From positions 186,001 through 250,000 of the forward strand of contig CBDAOU010000002.1 in assembly GCA_965198185.1 (NCBI GenBank): a DNA stretch of 64,000 nt, given 5' to 3'. Origin of the DNA: JAJECS01 sp965198185. GTDB lineage: Bacteria; Chloroflexota; UBA11872. Each line of letters opens with the position of its first letter. Positions within the stretch are counted from its first letter, which is position 1. A model generated the notes under the pieces. That model was not told the origin of the DNA. It worked only from the letters and a program-made list of their open reading frames with translations, and made no database searches. Below are positions 16,467-25,331 of the stretch, piece by piece. Made by a program: the position numbers and the translations under genes.

Positions 16467-16945
16467 GCCGAGCGACAGGTACGATCACGCCCGCGAGCTA
16501 CATCCGAAACCGAAGGCTCCCCATCAAGCTCACCATCCATTGCGACGGCGCCAGTCGCGGCAACCCGGGACCGGCGGCTGCCGGCGTGGTCGCGCTGAAC
16601 GCCGAGGGTGAAATCGTGGCCCGAGCCGCGCTGCGGCTGGGCGTGATGACCAACAACCAGGCGGAGTATCACGCCGTGTGGACCGGCATGCAGCTCGCGG
16701 GGCAGCTTGGGGCCACGGACGTCGAGTTCCGGCTGGACAGCCAGCTCGCGGCGCGGCAGCTCAGCGGCGAGTGGCGCATCAAGCACGCCGGCCTGCGCCC
16801 GCTCGCGGAGCGCGTGCGGGCCGCGCAGCCGCCGGGGGCGCAGGTGCGATATGCCCACGTGAGCCGAGAGACCAACGTTTTGGCCGACCGGTTGGCGAAT
16901 TGGGCGCTGGATCGCATCGATCCGGCGGACGGCGCGCCGAGCTAG
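16382..16945 (+). CDS. rnhA: RNase HI-like protein
   Basis: An RNase H-fold protein of the short RNase HI (ribonuclease HI family protein) type, acting on RNA in RNA:DNA hybrids. The four acidic active-site residues are visible: CDGASRGNPGPAAAG (Asp about 16544), NNQAEYHAVW (Glu), FRLDSQLAARQL (Asp) and NVLADRLANWAL (Asp). The domain begins at about 16529 (IKLTIHCDG). No ATG/GTG/TTG lies nearer in frame than ATG 16382, which overlaps the divergent neighbour; the true start may be a rare ATC/ATT codon near 16490-16530. The C-terminal end is sure, the start is not. Confidence 0.8.
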   Translation: MYRAPTPPGSARRGGQRPGARDRSSAAPRRATGTITPASYIRNRRLPIKLTIHCDGASRGNPGPAAAGVVALNAEGEIVARAALRLGVMTNNQAEYHAVWTGMQLAGQLGATDVEFRLDSQLAARQLSGEWRIKHAGLRPLAERVRAAQPPGAQVRYAHVSRETNVLADRLANWALDRIDPADGAPS

Positions 16946-17006
16946 GGCGGAGCGGACGCGCAGGCGACCGCCGCGCAAGAATTTCAAAGAACTTTCGGGC
17001 AACAAC

Positions 17007-17035
17007 TTGACGTCTGGTGGGGCCTGTGGTTTACT
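17007..17035 (+). promoter_or_regulatory. Sigma70-like promoter of the dcw cluster
   Basis: A -35-like TTGACG (17007-17012) and a -10-like TTTACT (17030-17035) are separated by exactly 17 nt. They lie 94 bp before mraZ and directly upstream of the MraZ operator repeats. Confidence 0.55.
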
Positions 17036-17059
17036 TCCGCCGTTGAATCGCCACGGAAG

Positions 17060-17089
17060 TGGTGGTTTGTGGGGGAACGTGGGGAGGAT
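17060..17089 (+). promoter_or_regulatory. MraZ operator (10-bp spaced TGGG repeats)
   Basis: Three direct repeats at a 10-bp period: TGGTG (17060), TGGGG (17070) and TGGGG (17080), each with a 5-nt spacer. MraZ is known to bind TGGGN-N5 direct repeats in front of its own gene and repress the dcw operon. The position, just downstream of the predicted -10 box, suits autorepression. Confidence 0.65.
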
Positions 17090-17128
17090 GACTGCGAGCC
17101 GTTGGCCCACTCGCGAACGTCATGAGCA

Positions 17129-17569
17129 ATGCACGGCATCACCGGACTTCGAGTCCACCAACTCGACACCAAGGGTCGATTGGCCTTCCCCAGCAAGTTT
17201 CGCGCCTTGCTTCCCGGAGGCGGCGTGCTCACAGTGGGCGCCGAGCGGTGCCTCACATTTTATCCGAGCGAGCGGTGGCGTCAGATCGAGGACCGCTTGG
17301 CGGACATGGATCCCCTCGACCCCGACGTGCGCGATACCAAACGGCGCGTCTTCGGCATGGCCGAGCGCGTGGACTTCGATGGGCAAGGACGGATCAACAT
17401 TCCGGCGCACCTCATCGAGTTCGCTGGATTGGCAAAGAAAGTCGCCGTGATCGGCACGGGCGATGTCATTGAAATCTGGGACGCCGAGACCTGGCGCGAC
17501 CAGCGCGACCGGATCGACGCGGACGCCGTCGCAATCATGCGGCGAGCCGGTGGAGGCGTCCCCCACTAA
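17129..17569 (+). CDS. mraZ: Transcriptional regulator MraZ
   Basis: A 146-residue protein with the two SpoVT/AbrB-like half-domains of MraZ. Both DxxGRxxxP motifs are visible: HQLDTKGRLAFPSKFRALL near the N-terminus and VDFDGQGRINIPAHLIEFA at about residues 82-100. It forms a ring-shaped DNA-binding oligomer that represses the division/cell wall operon by binding TGGGN repeats, which are present at 17060-17089. It is the first gene of the dcw cluster; rsmH starts 15 bp after its stop. Confidence 0.95.
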   Translation: MHGITGLRVHQLDTKGRLAFPSKFRALLPGGGVLTVGAERCLTFYPSERWRQIEDRLADMDPLDPDVRDTKRRVFGMAERVDFDGQGRINIPAHLIEFAGLAKKVAVIGTGDVIEIWDAETWRDQRDRIDADAVAIMRRAGGGVPH

Positions 17570-17583
17570 CTTTCGGGTGTTCT

Positions 17584-18510
17584 ATGGGGGACGCAGTGCC
17601 TCCCCTGCGTCCCCCATACACCAAACCTTGGAAGGGAGCGTCGCCGGTCCACGCTCCGGTGCTCGTCGCGACGGTCGTTGACCTCACGGGGGTATCTCAG
17701 GGGGGGAGCTACGTGGACGCAACTGCCGGCGCCGGGGGGCACACCGAAGCCCTTGTAGCAGCCGGAGCAGCACGCGTCCTCGCGCTCGACGCCGATCCCG
17801 ATGCCGTCGCGCGGCTTCACGCCAGATTCGGCGATGAACCTCGAGTCTCGGTCGCACAGGCAAATTTTCGGGACCTAGCGCGCGCGGCCCCGGCCCACGG
17901 ATTCGAACGGGCTGACGGGGTGGTCTTCGACCTCGGGCTCTCCAGCGACCAGCTCGACGATCCGTCGCGCGGGTTCTCGTTTCAGCACGACGGTCCGCTG
18001 GACATGCGCTTCGATCCCACTTGCGGCCGTCCCGCGCTGGACCTGGTCAACCGACTGCCCGAACCGGAGCTGGCGGAGCTGCTGCGCCGCTACGGCGACG
18101 AGCGGCGCGCCGGACGCATTGCCCGCCGCATCGTGCAGCGCCGACCGATCACCAGCACCGCGGTGCTGGCGGCGACGGTGAAACGGGCTATCCCCGGCCG
18201 CCAGCGGCTTCACCCGGCCACGCGCACGTTTCAGGCGTTGCGCATGGCCGTCAACGACGAGCTTGGGGCGCTGACGGCCGGCCTGGAGGCGGCGCACGAC
18301 CTGGCCGCCCCGGACGGCCGCGTCGTGGTCATTGCGTTCCATAGCCATGAGGACCGCATCGTCAAGCATCGCTTCCGCGCGTGGGCCGCCGCGGGCACGG
18401 CGGAGATTCTCACGCGCTCGCCGCTGCGCGCGGACGCGGCGGAAGTGACCGCCAATCGCCGGGCGCGCAGCGCCAAGCTGCGCGCTGCGCGCGTGACGTT
18501 GAGCCACTGA
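17584..18510 (+). CDS. rsmH: 16S rRNA m4C1402 methyltransferase RsmH
   Basis: A 308-residue SAM-dependent N4-methyltransferase acting on C1402 of 16S rRNA. Motifs are PVLVATVVDLTG, VDATAGAGGHTEALV (SAM binding), LALDADPDAVARL, VVFDLGLSSDQLDDPSRGFS, GPLDMRFD, HPATRTFQALRMAVNDEL and VVIAFHSHEDRIVK, in standard order. The ATG at 17584 adds about 20 residues before the conserved core; GTG 17641 (VHAPVL) is an alternative start. It is the second gene of the dcw cluster. Confidence 0.95.
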   Translation: MGDAVPPLRPPYTKPWKGASPVHAPVLVATVVDLTGVSQGGSYVDATAGAGGHTEALVAAGAARVLALDADPDAVARLHARFGDEPRVSVAQANFRDLARAAPAHGFERADGVVFDLGLSSDQLDDPSRGFSFQHDGPLDMRFDPTCGRPALDLVNRLPEPELAELLRRYGDERRAGRIARRIVQRRPITSTAVLAATVKRAIPGRQRLHPATRTFQALRMAVNDELGALTAGLEAAHDLAAPDGRVVVIAFHSHEDRIVKHRFRAWAAAGTAEILTRSPLRADAAEVTANRRARSAKLRAARVTLSH

Positions 18511-18534
18511 TGCTCGCCTTCGCCGAGGACCGCC

Positions 18535-18999
18535 ATGGCTGTCCGTGAAGCGCGGATCCAGCGCCGTCTGTCGCTTCCGACACAGTTGGCGCAGGTTGCC
18601 CTGCGCCCGATCAGCCCGTCCCGCCTGGTACTGGCTCTCATCGTGGCGGCCTTTGTGCTCGCCATGGTGTGGGTACAGCAGACGCAGGCGATCGTTCGGG
18701 TGGGCGGCGAGGTGCAGTTCCTCGAACGCCGGCTTGAGGTTCTACTTCAGACGCAACAAGACCTGCGGGCGCAGCTGGCAACCGAAAACGATCTCCCGAC
18801 CGTCCAGCGGGTGGCCTTCACGGACCTGGACATGCGCGAACCGACCGATTCCCTATACGTGAGCAGTCGGGCCCTGCCGCCCGGCGTGTCGTTGGATCTG
18901 CCGGTCTGGGCGGCGCCGGGCCGGCGATTGCATGAGATTCCGTGGTGGGAAGGCTTTCTGCGAGCGATCAGTGCCACGATCACGAGCCTCCGCGAGTAA
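18535..18999 (+). CDS. ftsL: FtsL/DivIC-like septum protein
   Basis: A 154-residue single-pass membrane protein between rsmH and ftsI, the usual place of ftsL. A basic N-terminal region is followed by the span LVLALIVAAFVLAMVWVQQT (about residues 32-52). A Leu-rich coiled-coil stretch FLERRLEVLLQTQQDLRAQL then follows, the DivIC/FtsL architecture. Sequence similarity in this family is low, so the assignment rests on position and topology. The product would bridge the FtsQ-FtsB-FtsL complex to FtsI/FtsW. Confidence 0.72.
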   Translation: MAVREARIQRRLSLPTQLAQVALRPISPSRLVLALIVAAFVLAMVWVQQTQAIVRVGGEVQFLERRLEVLLQTQQDLRAQLATENDLPTVQRVAFTDLDMREPTDSLYVSSRALPPGVSLDLPVWAAPGRRLHEIPWWEGFLRAISATITSLRE

Positions 19000-20758
19000 G
19001 GGCCCGGCCGCCAACCGGCCCGACGCACCCGCGGACCCGAGCCGGCGGCTGGCGGTGATGCTTGGCGGCGCGACGCTCGGGGCCGGGGTCCTCGGTTGGC
19101 GCCTGTACGACTGGCATGTCAATCAGGCGGCGGACCTCGCCGCGCGCGGCGCCGGTGAGTTGCTGGCGCGGACCGAGCTCTACCCGCGCCGCGGCACCAT
19201 TTTCGACATCTCCGGCGATGTACTTGCCATCGAGCGCAGCGCCACGCGGGTGGTGGCGGACCCGAGCCTGGTGCACGAGGAGAGCGCGCCCTTCGATGTC
19301 GCCAACCGGCTCGCCGACATCCTGAGCCTCGACCCGATTCCGATTGCCAACGCCATCAGCAACCCGCGGTCCCGCTATGCCCTGTTGGCGCGCGGCATCG
19401 TGGACGACACCCAGCAGCAGTTGCGCACGGCGGTGGCGGCCGGCGAGCTGCCGGGCATCCGGCTTGAGCCGGATCGCGTGCGGGTGTATCCCAATGGCCG
19501 CCTCGGCGCCCACGCGCTCGGCTTTCTCGGCGAGCGTGTCGACCGACCGGGCGACGTCGTGGGTCAGGCCGGCGTTGAATCCCACTATGACGATTTGTTG
19601 TCGGGCAGTCCGGGCCTGCGCACGTCGGACCTCGACCGTCTCGGCCGTGAGATCCCGATTGGGCGTCACAACCTGCTGCCGGCCCGCCACGGATCGCACC
19701 TCACGCTCACCCTCAACCGCACCATCCAGCACATCGTCGAGGAAGAACTCGAAGTGGCGGTGGAGCGCTTCAGCGCGGCCTCGGGCTCGGTGATCATTCT
19801 CGATCCGCGCACCGGCGCCATCCTCGCGCTGGCCAATGTGCCCGACTACGACCCGGCGCGTGTGCACGAATACCAGTCCTTTGGCCCGGAATTCGCCAAC
19901 CGCGCGTTGAGCCACATCTACGAGCCGGGCAGCACGTTCAAGCTCGTCACGATGGCCGCGGGATTGGACAGCAAGGCCGTCACCCCCGAGTCGACCCATG
20001 ATCTTCCGGGCACCCTTCGCTACTTCGGCGAGGAGTTCAAGAACTGGGACTTGCAGACCTATCCCCAGCAGAACATGACGAGCGTCTTGCGTCACTCAAG
20101 CAACACCGGCGCGATCTTTGTGGCGGACAAGACCGGGGCGGACCGGTACTACGCCTACATCGATAAGTTTGGCTTTGGCGAACCCACCGGGGTGGACATC
20201 AGCGGCGAGGTGCCCGGGATCGTGCGCCGACGCGGCGACCGCGGATGGTTTCCGGCCGACCTGGCGGCCAACTCGTTCGGTCACGGGATCGGGGTGACTC
20301 CGCTCCAAATCGCCGCTGCCATCGGCGCCATCGCCAACGACGGCGTCCTGATGCGTCCGCACATCGTGCGGGCGGTCGAGCATCCGGACGGCCGGCGGGG
20401 CGTCGTGCAGCCGCAGGAGGTACGTCGGGTGATTTCGTCCGAATCCTCGCGGACCTTGATTCAGATGATAGAGAGCGCCGAAGCGGGCATCCTGAACAAT
20501 CCGGCGCGGGTGGCCGGGTATCGCACCGCCGGCAAGACCGGAACCGCCGAAATCCCGCTTGGCGGGCGCTTTCAAGCCGATCTCTCGATTGCGTCCTACG
20601 TCGGTTTCGGCCCGCTCGAGGACCCCCGCCTGCTCACGCTCGTGGTCATCAACCGTCCGTTGGAGGGCTTCTTCGGAGCATTTGTGGCGTCGCCGACGTT
20701 CAAGAACATCATGACCCGGGTTTTTTCGTACCTGCGAATCCCGGCCCGCACGGCATGA
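18932..20758 (+). CDS. ftsI: Peptidoglycan transpeptidase FtsI (class B PBP)
   Basis: A class B penicillin-binding protein of about 600 residues that cross-links septal peptidoglycan. A short N-terminal span (AVMLGGATLGAGVLGWRLYD) is followed by the dimerisation/pedestal region with RRGTIFDISGDVLA. The transpeptidase domain has EPGSTFKLVT (SxxK nucleophile), HSSNTGA (SxN) and AGKTGTAE (KTG), so all three catalytic boxes are present. The ATG at 18932 overlaps ftsL by 68 bp; GTG 18971 is an alternative start. No PASTA domain is present. Confidence 0.93.
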   Translation: MRFRGGKAFCERSVPRSRASASKGPAANRPDAPADPSRRLAVMLGGATLGAGVLGWRLYDWHVNQAADLAARGAGELLARTELYPRRGTIFDISGDVLAIERSATRVVADPSLVHEESAPFDVANRLADILSLDPIPIANAISNPRSRYALLARGIVDDTQQQLRTAVAAGELPGIRLEPDRVRVYPNGRLGAHALGFLGERVDRPGDVVGQAGVESHYDDLLSGSPGLRTSDLDRLGREIPIGRHNLLPARHGSHLTLTLNRTIQHIVEEELEVAVERFSAASGSVIILDPRTGAILALANVPDYDPARVHEYQSFGPEFANRALSHIYEPGSTFKLVTMAAGLDSKAVTPESTHDLPGTLRYFGEEFKNWDLQTYPQQNMTSVLRHSSNTGAIFVADKTGADRYYAYIDKFGFGEPTGVDISGEVPGIVRRRGDRGWFPADLAANSFGHGIGVTPLQIAAAIGAIANDGVLMRPHIVRAVEHPDGRRGVVQPQEVRRVISSESSRTLIQMIESAEAGILNNPARVAGYRTAGKTGTAEIPLGGRFQADLSIASYVGFGPLEDPRLLTLVVINRPLEGFFGAFVASPTFKNIMTRVFSYLRIPARTA

Positions 20759-20762
20759 GCTG

Positions 20763-21899
20763 ATGGCGACGCGTGCACATCCGGCGCCGCGCGGTGTCCG
20801 CTGGCCGCCGCACGACCCGATTCTGCTGCTCCTCACAGTGCTTCTGCCGTTGGGCGGCGCGGTGATGGTCGCCAGCGCGCGTATCCCGGCGGTCCTGGGC
20901 GAGGGGTCCCCCCTGGACGCGGACACGATTCAGCAAATGGCGTTTGGGATCACCGGCTTGGTCCTGGCATTGGCGCTGAGCGCCGTGGACTATCAGCGCT
21001 ACGAACGCCTGGCCCTGCCGGCCTTGGGCGTCGCCTGGCTGTTGCTCCTGGGCGTCTACTTCTTCTCCAACGCCCCAGCTCAGCTGGCGGCCCGACGCTG
21101 GTTCGTGATCGGAGACTTCACGCTGCAACCCAGTGAGTTCGCCAAGCTTGCTCTCATTCTGGCCCTGGCCAAGCTGGGCAAACAGTTCGGCGACCGGGTG
21201 CGGGATTGGCGCGTGGCCGTGCTTGGCGGCGGTGGGCTGCTCGCGGCGGTGCTTCTGCCCGTGCTCGCCGAGCCTGATCTGGGAACGGCGGTCACGATGG
21301 CGGCGGTGGGTCTGGCCATGCTGTTCGTGGCCGGCGTCCGCCTGCGGCACATCGCCTTGCTGCCACTCGGGGCGCTGGTGGCCGGGGCGATTTCCATCGC
21401 CGTTCACGAATACCAGCGGACGCGGGTGCTGGCGTTTCTGACGCGCGACCCCGAAGTCACCAACACTGGCTATCAGGCGGCACAGGCCAAGATCGCCCTC
21501 GGCGCCGGCGGCGTGACCGGCCGCGGCCTGGGCGCCGGCACGCAGAAGTTCTTGCTGCCGGTGCCCGATTCCGACGCCATCTTCGCCGTCATCGGCGAGG
21601 AGTTCGGGCTCGTTGGCACCGGGCTGGTGCTGGTGCTGTTTCTGGCGCTGTTCGTGCGCGGAATCCAGATCGCGGGATCCACGGAGGATCCGTTCGGCCG
21701 CTTGCTGGCGGTCGGCATCGTGACCCAGCTCACGTTTCAGGCCTTCGTGAACATGGGCGTGGTCACGGGGCTGATCCCGGTCACGGGCCTCACGCTGCCA
21801 TTCGTGAGCCTGGGCGGATCGTCGCTGCTCGCCTCGCTGCTGATGATGGGCATCTTGCTCAACGTGGGGCGGAAATCCGCGTTGCAGCGGCGCGAATGA
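20763..21899 (+). CDS. ftsW: Septal peptidoglycan glycosyltransferase FtsW (SEDS family)
   Basis: A 378-residue SEDS-family polytopic membrane protein, the glycan polymerase partner of FtsI. About ten hydrophobic segments are visible, along with family hallmarks: RRWFVIGDFTLQPSEFAKLA, LPVLAEPDLGTAVTMAAVG, YQAAQAKIALGAGGVTGRGL, PDSDAIFAVIGEEFGLVG and TGLTLPFVSLGGSSLLASL. It starts 5 bp after ftsI and its last bases overlap murG (ATGA). Confidence 0.93.
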   Translation: MATRAHPAPRGVRWPPHDPILLLLTVLLPLGGAVMVASARIPAVLGEGSPLDADTIQQMAFGITGLVLALALSAVDYQRYERLALPALGVAWLLLLGVYFFSNAPAQLAARRWFVIGDFTLQPSEFAKLALILALAKLGKQFGDRVRDWRVAVLGGGGLLAAVLLPVLAEPDLGTAVTMAAVGLAMLFVAGVRLRHIALLPLGALVAGAISIAVHEYQRTRVLAFLTRDPEVTNTGYQAAQAKIALGAGGVTGRGLGAGTQKFLLPVPDSDAIFAVIGEEFGLVGTGLVLVLFLALFVRGIQIAGSTEDPFGRLLAVGIVTQLTFQAFVNMGVVTGLIPVTGLTLPFVSLGGSSLLASLLMMGILLNVGRKSALQRRE

Positions 21900-23020
21900 G
21901 AATCGTGCTGGCCGGCGGCGGCACCGCCGGACATATCTTTCCCACCCTGGCCGTCGCGCGGCGTCTGCGGGAGCTGCTGGGAGCCGCCGGAGCCGATCTC
22001 ACCATCGTCTCCGGCTCGCGCGAGCTTGATCGCGAGCTGTACCGCGGCGTGGAGTTCGATGTCCTCCCGATTCACGTTCGCGGCATCGTAGGCGTGGGGT
22101 TCTCGCGGCTCCCGGCGCGGCTCTGGCGCCTGTGCATCTCGACGGTTGCCGTGTGGCGCGACCTTGGTCGGCGACCGCCGGACGTGATCGTCCTCAGCGG
22201 CGGCTATGTCAGCGTTCCCGTCATGCTGGCCGGGTGGCTGCGAGGCGTGCCTCGCCTGATCTTCTCCGGCGACGCGCAGCTTGGGTGGGCCACCAAGGCC
22301 CTTGCGCCGCTGGCGACCGTGGGCACGGTGGCCTTCCCGGAGGCCACGGGGCAACTGCGCGGCCCGAGGGTTGAGTTCACCGGATATCCCCTGCGGGACG
22401 CCTTTGCACGCCCTGATCGCGACGCCGGCCGAGCGGCAGTGGGCGTGAGATCGGATGAGCGATTGGTGCTGGTCGTTGGCGGCAGCCAGGGAGCGCACGC
22501 GATAAACGCCGCGATTGCGCGAGACCTCATGCCCTTGCTCGAGCGCGCCGCGGTGGTGCATGTCACTGGGCGCCGCGACATCGAGTGGCTCGCGTCCGTG
22601 CGCGAGAGCCTTTCGCCCGAGCTGCGCGCGCGCTATCACGTCCACGCCTTCATCAAGGATGGCTTTGCCGACCTTATGGCCGCCGCCGACCTGATCGTGA
22701 CGCGCTCGGGCGCGACGGCGGTGGCGGAAATCGGCGCCGTTGGCACGCCCGCGGTGATTGCGCCCGGCGCCTTTGGGGCCGGGCACCAAATCGCCACGGC
22801 AAATGCCGTTGCCGCATCCGGCGCGGCGGTTGTCTTGCTGGAAGACGCGCTTACGCGGGGCAAGCTGAGCGAAACGATTCGGGACCTGCTCGCCGACGGT
22901 CCGCGCCTTGCCCAGATGCGGCGCGCGGCTGCCGCGCGCGGGCGGCCGCACGCCGCGGACGCGGTGGCCCGAATCGCGATCGAGCTGGCCGACCCAACCC
23001 GGCAGGCGGCGCCGGCATGA
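21896..23020 (+). CDS. murG: UDP-GlcNAc:lipid I transferase MurG
   Basis: A 374-residue GT28 glycosyltransferase that adds GlcNAc to lipid I to make lipid II on the inner face of the membrane. Hallmarks are the N-terminal LAGGGTAGHIFPTLAVARRL, VLSGGYVSVPVMLAGWL, the C-domain LVVGGSQGAHAINAAIARDL and the UDP-GlcNAc-binding VTRSGATAVAEIGAVGTPAV. The ATG overlaps the ftsW stop and the TGA overlaps murC's ATG. Confidence 0.95.
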   Translation: MRIVLAGGGTAGHIFPTLAVARRLRELLGAAGADLTIVSGSRELDRELYRGVEFDVLPIHVRGIVGVGFSRLPARLWRLCISTVAVWRDLGRRPPDVIVLSGGYVSVPVMLAGWLRGVPRLIFSGDAQLGWATKALAPLATVGTVAFPEATGQLRGPRVEFTGYPLRDAFARPDRDAGRAAVGVRSDERLVLVVGGSQGAHAINAAIARDLMPLLERAAVVHVTGRRDIEWLASVRESLSPELRARYHVHAFIKDGFADLMAAADLIVTRSGATAVAEIGAVGTPAVIAPGAFGAGHQIATANAVAASGAAVVLLEDALTRGKLSETIRDLLADGPRLAQMRRAAAARGRPHAADAVARIAIELADPTRQAAPA

Positions 23021-24411
23021 GCGCCACGCCTGGCCGGTTGCTGGGCGCGGGCGTGCGCCGGGTGCACATCGTGGGAATAGCCGGCGCCGGCATGTCCGGC
23101 ATCGCGGCGGCGCTGCTCGATCTCCATCTCCAGGTCAGCGGCAGCGACCTGCGCGCGACTCCGGCAACTGAACGGCTGGCGTCGCGCGGCGCCAAAACCC
23201 AGCGCGGCCATGTCGCCGCCAATGTCGCCGGCGTCGACCTGGTGGTTCACTCCGCTGCCGTTCCGGCGGACAATGCGGAGCTCGTCGAGGCCCGAGCGCG
23301 CGATGTGCCCGTGGCCTCGCGCGCGGCGATCATCGCCGAGCTATTCAACGAATCGCGCGGCATCGCCATCGCCGGGACGCACGGCAAGTCCACCACGAGC
23401 GCTCTGGCCGCCTCGGTGCTGCGGGAGACCGGACGCGATCCCAGCTTTCTGCTTGGCGCCGCCAGCCCGTCGCTCGACGACGCCAACGGTCGCTACCGGC
23501 GGAACAGCTGGATGGTCGTGGAAGCCGATGAATTTGACTCGGCGTTTCTCGCCTACCGGCCCGAGATTGCCGTCATCACCAATCTCGAGCGCGACCACCT
23601 GGACTACTTTGGATCCGAGGCGCGCATGGTGGAGACCTTCGCCACCTTCGCGGCTGGGCTGCCGGCGGACGCGCACTTGATCGTCCGTGGCGACGTGGCT
23701 CATCTGCGTCGCGTGGCGGAGAGTACGCACACGCCGCCGGTGTGGTTTGGTCCCGGCGAGGCGTGGGACCTGGGGGCCTACACGCCGGTTGCCGGCGGAT
23801 GCCAGTTGGAGTTCCACACGCCGCACGGGCCGTTGGCCTGCCGCCTGCCGCTGCGCGGGCGTCACAACGCCTGGAACGCGCTGGCGGCGCTGATGGCCTG
23901 CACGCTGGCCGGGGTGCCCGCGTCGGCGGCCGCGCACGCGCTCGAGTCGTTCGCCGGGGTGGAGCGCCGCTTGCAGCTGCGGGCCTGCGGCGGCGGCGTG
24001 CGGGTGCTCGAGGACTACGCGCATCATCCAACCGCGGTGCGGGTCACCATCGAGGCCGCCCGCGAACTCACCCACCAGCGGCTCTGGGCGATCTACCAGC
24101 CGCTGCTCCGCAGCCGGACGCTCGACCTGCTGGATGATTTTGTGGACGCGTTTGTCGGCGCGGACCGCGTCACCTTTGCCGAGATCTACTCACCGCCCGG
24201 CCGCGAGCACGGCGTCAGCGCCAGTTCGGCGCTGCTGGCCGCCCGCGTGCGGCATCCGGACGCGAGCTTTCTCCCGTCGTTCGAAGCCATTGCCGACCTG
24301 ATCGCCGCGGAGGCCGCCGAGGGTGACCTGATCCTGGTCATGGGTCCGGACTCCGTGACGCCGCTGGTCGACCGGATCAGCGAATGGGTCTGCGCGCGGG
24401 CCGCCGCATGA
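23017..24411 (+). CDS. murC: UDP-N-acetylmuramate--L-alanine ligase MurC
   Basis: A 464-residue Mur ligase that adds L-Ala to UDP-MurNAc. The three-domain layout is visible. The Rossmann N-domain has HIVGIAGAGMSGIAAALLD. The ATPase domain has IAGTHGKSTTSALAASVL (P-loop), VVEADEFDSAFL and ITNLERDHLDYFGS. The C-domain has LEDYAHHPTAVRVTI and LVMGPDSVT. The start is ATG 23017, inside the murG stop (ATGA); a longer open frame into murG is a shadow. Confidence 0.95.
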   Translation: MSATPGRLLGAGVRRVHIVGIAGAGMSGIAAALLDLHLQVSGSDLRATPATERLASRGAKTQRGHVAANVAGVDLVVHSAAVPADNAELVEARARDVPVASRAAIIAELFNESRGIAIAGTHGKSTTSALAASVLRETGRDPSFLLGAASPSLDDANGRYRRNSWMVVEADEFDSAFLAYRPEIAVITNLERDHLDYFGSEARMVETFATFAAGLPADAHLIVRGDVAHLRRVAESTHTPPVWFGPGEAWDLGAYTPVAGGCQLEFHTPHGPLACRLPLRGRHNAWNALAALMACTLAGVPASAAAHALESFAGVERRLQLRACGGGVRVLEDYAHHPTAVRVTIEAARELTHQRLWAIYQPLLRSRTLDLLDDFVDAFVGADRVTFAEIYSPPGREHGVSASSALLAARVRHPDASFLPSFEAIADLIAAEAAEGDLILVMGPDSVTPLVDRISEWVCARAAA

Positions 24412-25331
24412 GCACGATGTTGTCACTGCCAGGGCACCTCGCCGTGCGCGAGCGCGAGCCGCTGGCGCGGCATTCGACCCTTGGCGTGGGCGGTCCGGCC
24501 GACCTCTGGGTCGAGGTGCGGACCGTGGACGATCTGGTTGCGGCGCTCGACGCCGCCGAAGCGGCGGGCATCCCGCGCACGGTCGTGGGGCACGGGACGA
24601 ACCTGCTGGTGGCCGACGCCGGCATCGAAGGGCTGGTGCTGGCCAACGGCTGCGTTGGATTGACGTTCGACTCGGCCGCCGGCCTGGCCCACGTTGAATC
24701 CGGTCACACCATGGCGCGGCTCGCCCGGCAGGCCGCTGCCGGCGGGCACGCCGGTCTCGGGTTCGCGATCGGCGTGCCCGGCACCGTCGGCGGCGCGGTG
24801 TTTGGCAACGCGGGCGCCTGGGGCAGCGACATCGCGGCGGTGCTGGCGTCAGCCGAGGTCTGGTATCCCGACGGCGTGCGGCAACTGCGCCCGGACGATC
24901 TGGCATTCGCCTATCGGCACAGCGCCTTGCTGGACGATTCGCAAGCGCCGGTCGTTCTCAGCGCATCGCTCCGCATCCAACCGGGCGACCCCGCTGCGCT
25001 TCAGACCGAGCTTGCGACGTTTGCGCGGCGCCGGGCGGACACCCAACCGCGGGGACAAAACGCCGGCTCATTCTTCAAGAACCCGAGCGGGGACTACGCG
25101 GGACGGCTCATCGAGTCCGCCGGACTGAAAGGGTGCGCTCGGGGCGGGGCGTTCGTCCCGCCGCTGCACGCCAACTTCATCAGCAACGACGGCACCGCCA
25201 CGGCGGCGGACGTCCTGGCGCTGGCATTGCACGTGCAGACCATCGTGCAGCAGCGGCACGGGATTCGCCTTGAGCCGGAGGTGCGCGTGCTGGGCCGTTG
25301 GCATGCAGCCGCCTGGGAGCTGATGGCATGA
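24408..25331 (+). CDS. murB: UDP-N-acetylenolpyruvoylglucosamine reductase MurB
   Basis: A 307-residue FAD-dependent reductase producing UDP-MurNAc. Motifs are RHSTLGVGGPADLWVEV, RTVVGHGTNLLVAD (FAD binding), GFAIGVPGTVGGAVFGNAGA, GQNAGSFFKNPSGDYAGRLI (catalytic Ser in AGSFFKNP), LHANFISNDGTATAADVLAL and LEPEVRVLG. The ATG overlaps the murC stop. The C-terminal end overlaps ftsQ by 4 bp. Confidence 0.95.
   Translation: MSTMLSLPGHLAVREREPLARHSTLGVGGPADLWVEVRTVDDLVAALDAAEAAGIPRTVVGHGTNLLVADAGIEGLVLANGCVGLTFDSAAGLAHVESGHTMARLARQAAAGGHAGLGFAIGVPGTVGGAVFGNAGAWGSDIAAVLASAEVWYPDGVRQLRPDDLAFAYRHSALLDDSQAPVVLSASLRIQPGDPAALQTELATFARRRADTQPRGQNAGSFFKNPSGDYAGRLIESAGLKGCARGGAFVPPLHANFISNDGTATAADVLALALHVQTIVQQRHGIRLEPEVRVLGRWHAAAWELMA

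Noticed and set aside
17890..17920. tRNA-like GGATTCGAACGGG
   Set aside because: It lies within rsmH coding sequence; no cloverleaf can be formed around it. GGTTCGAGTC at 29390 in yggS was rejected for the same reason.
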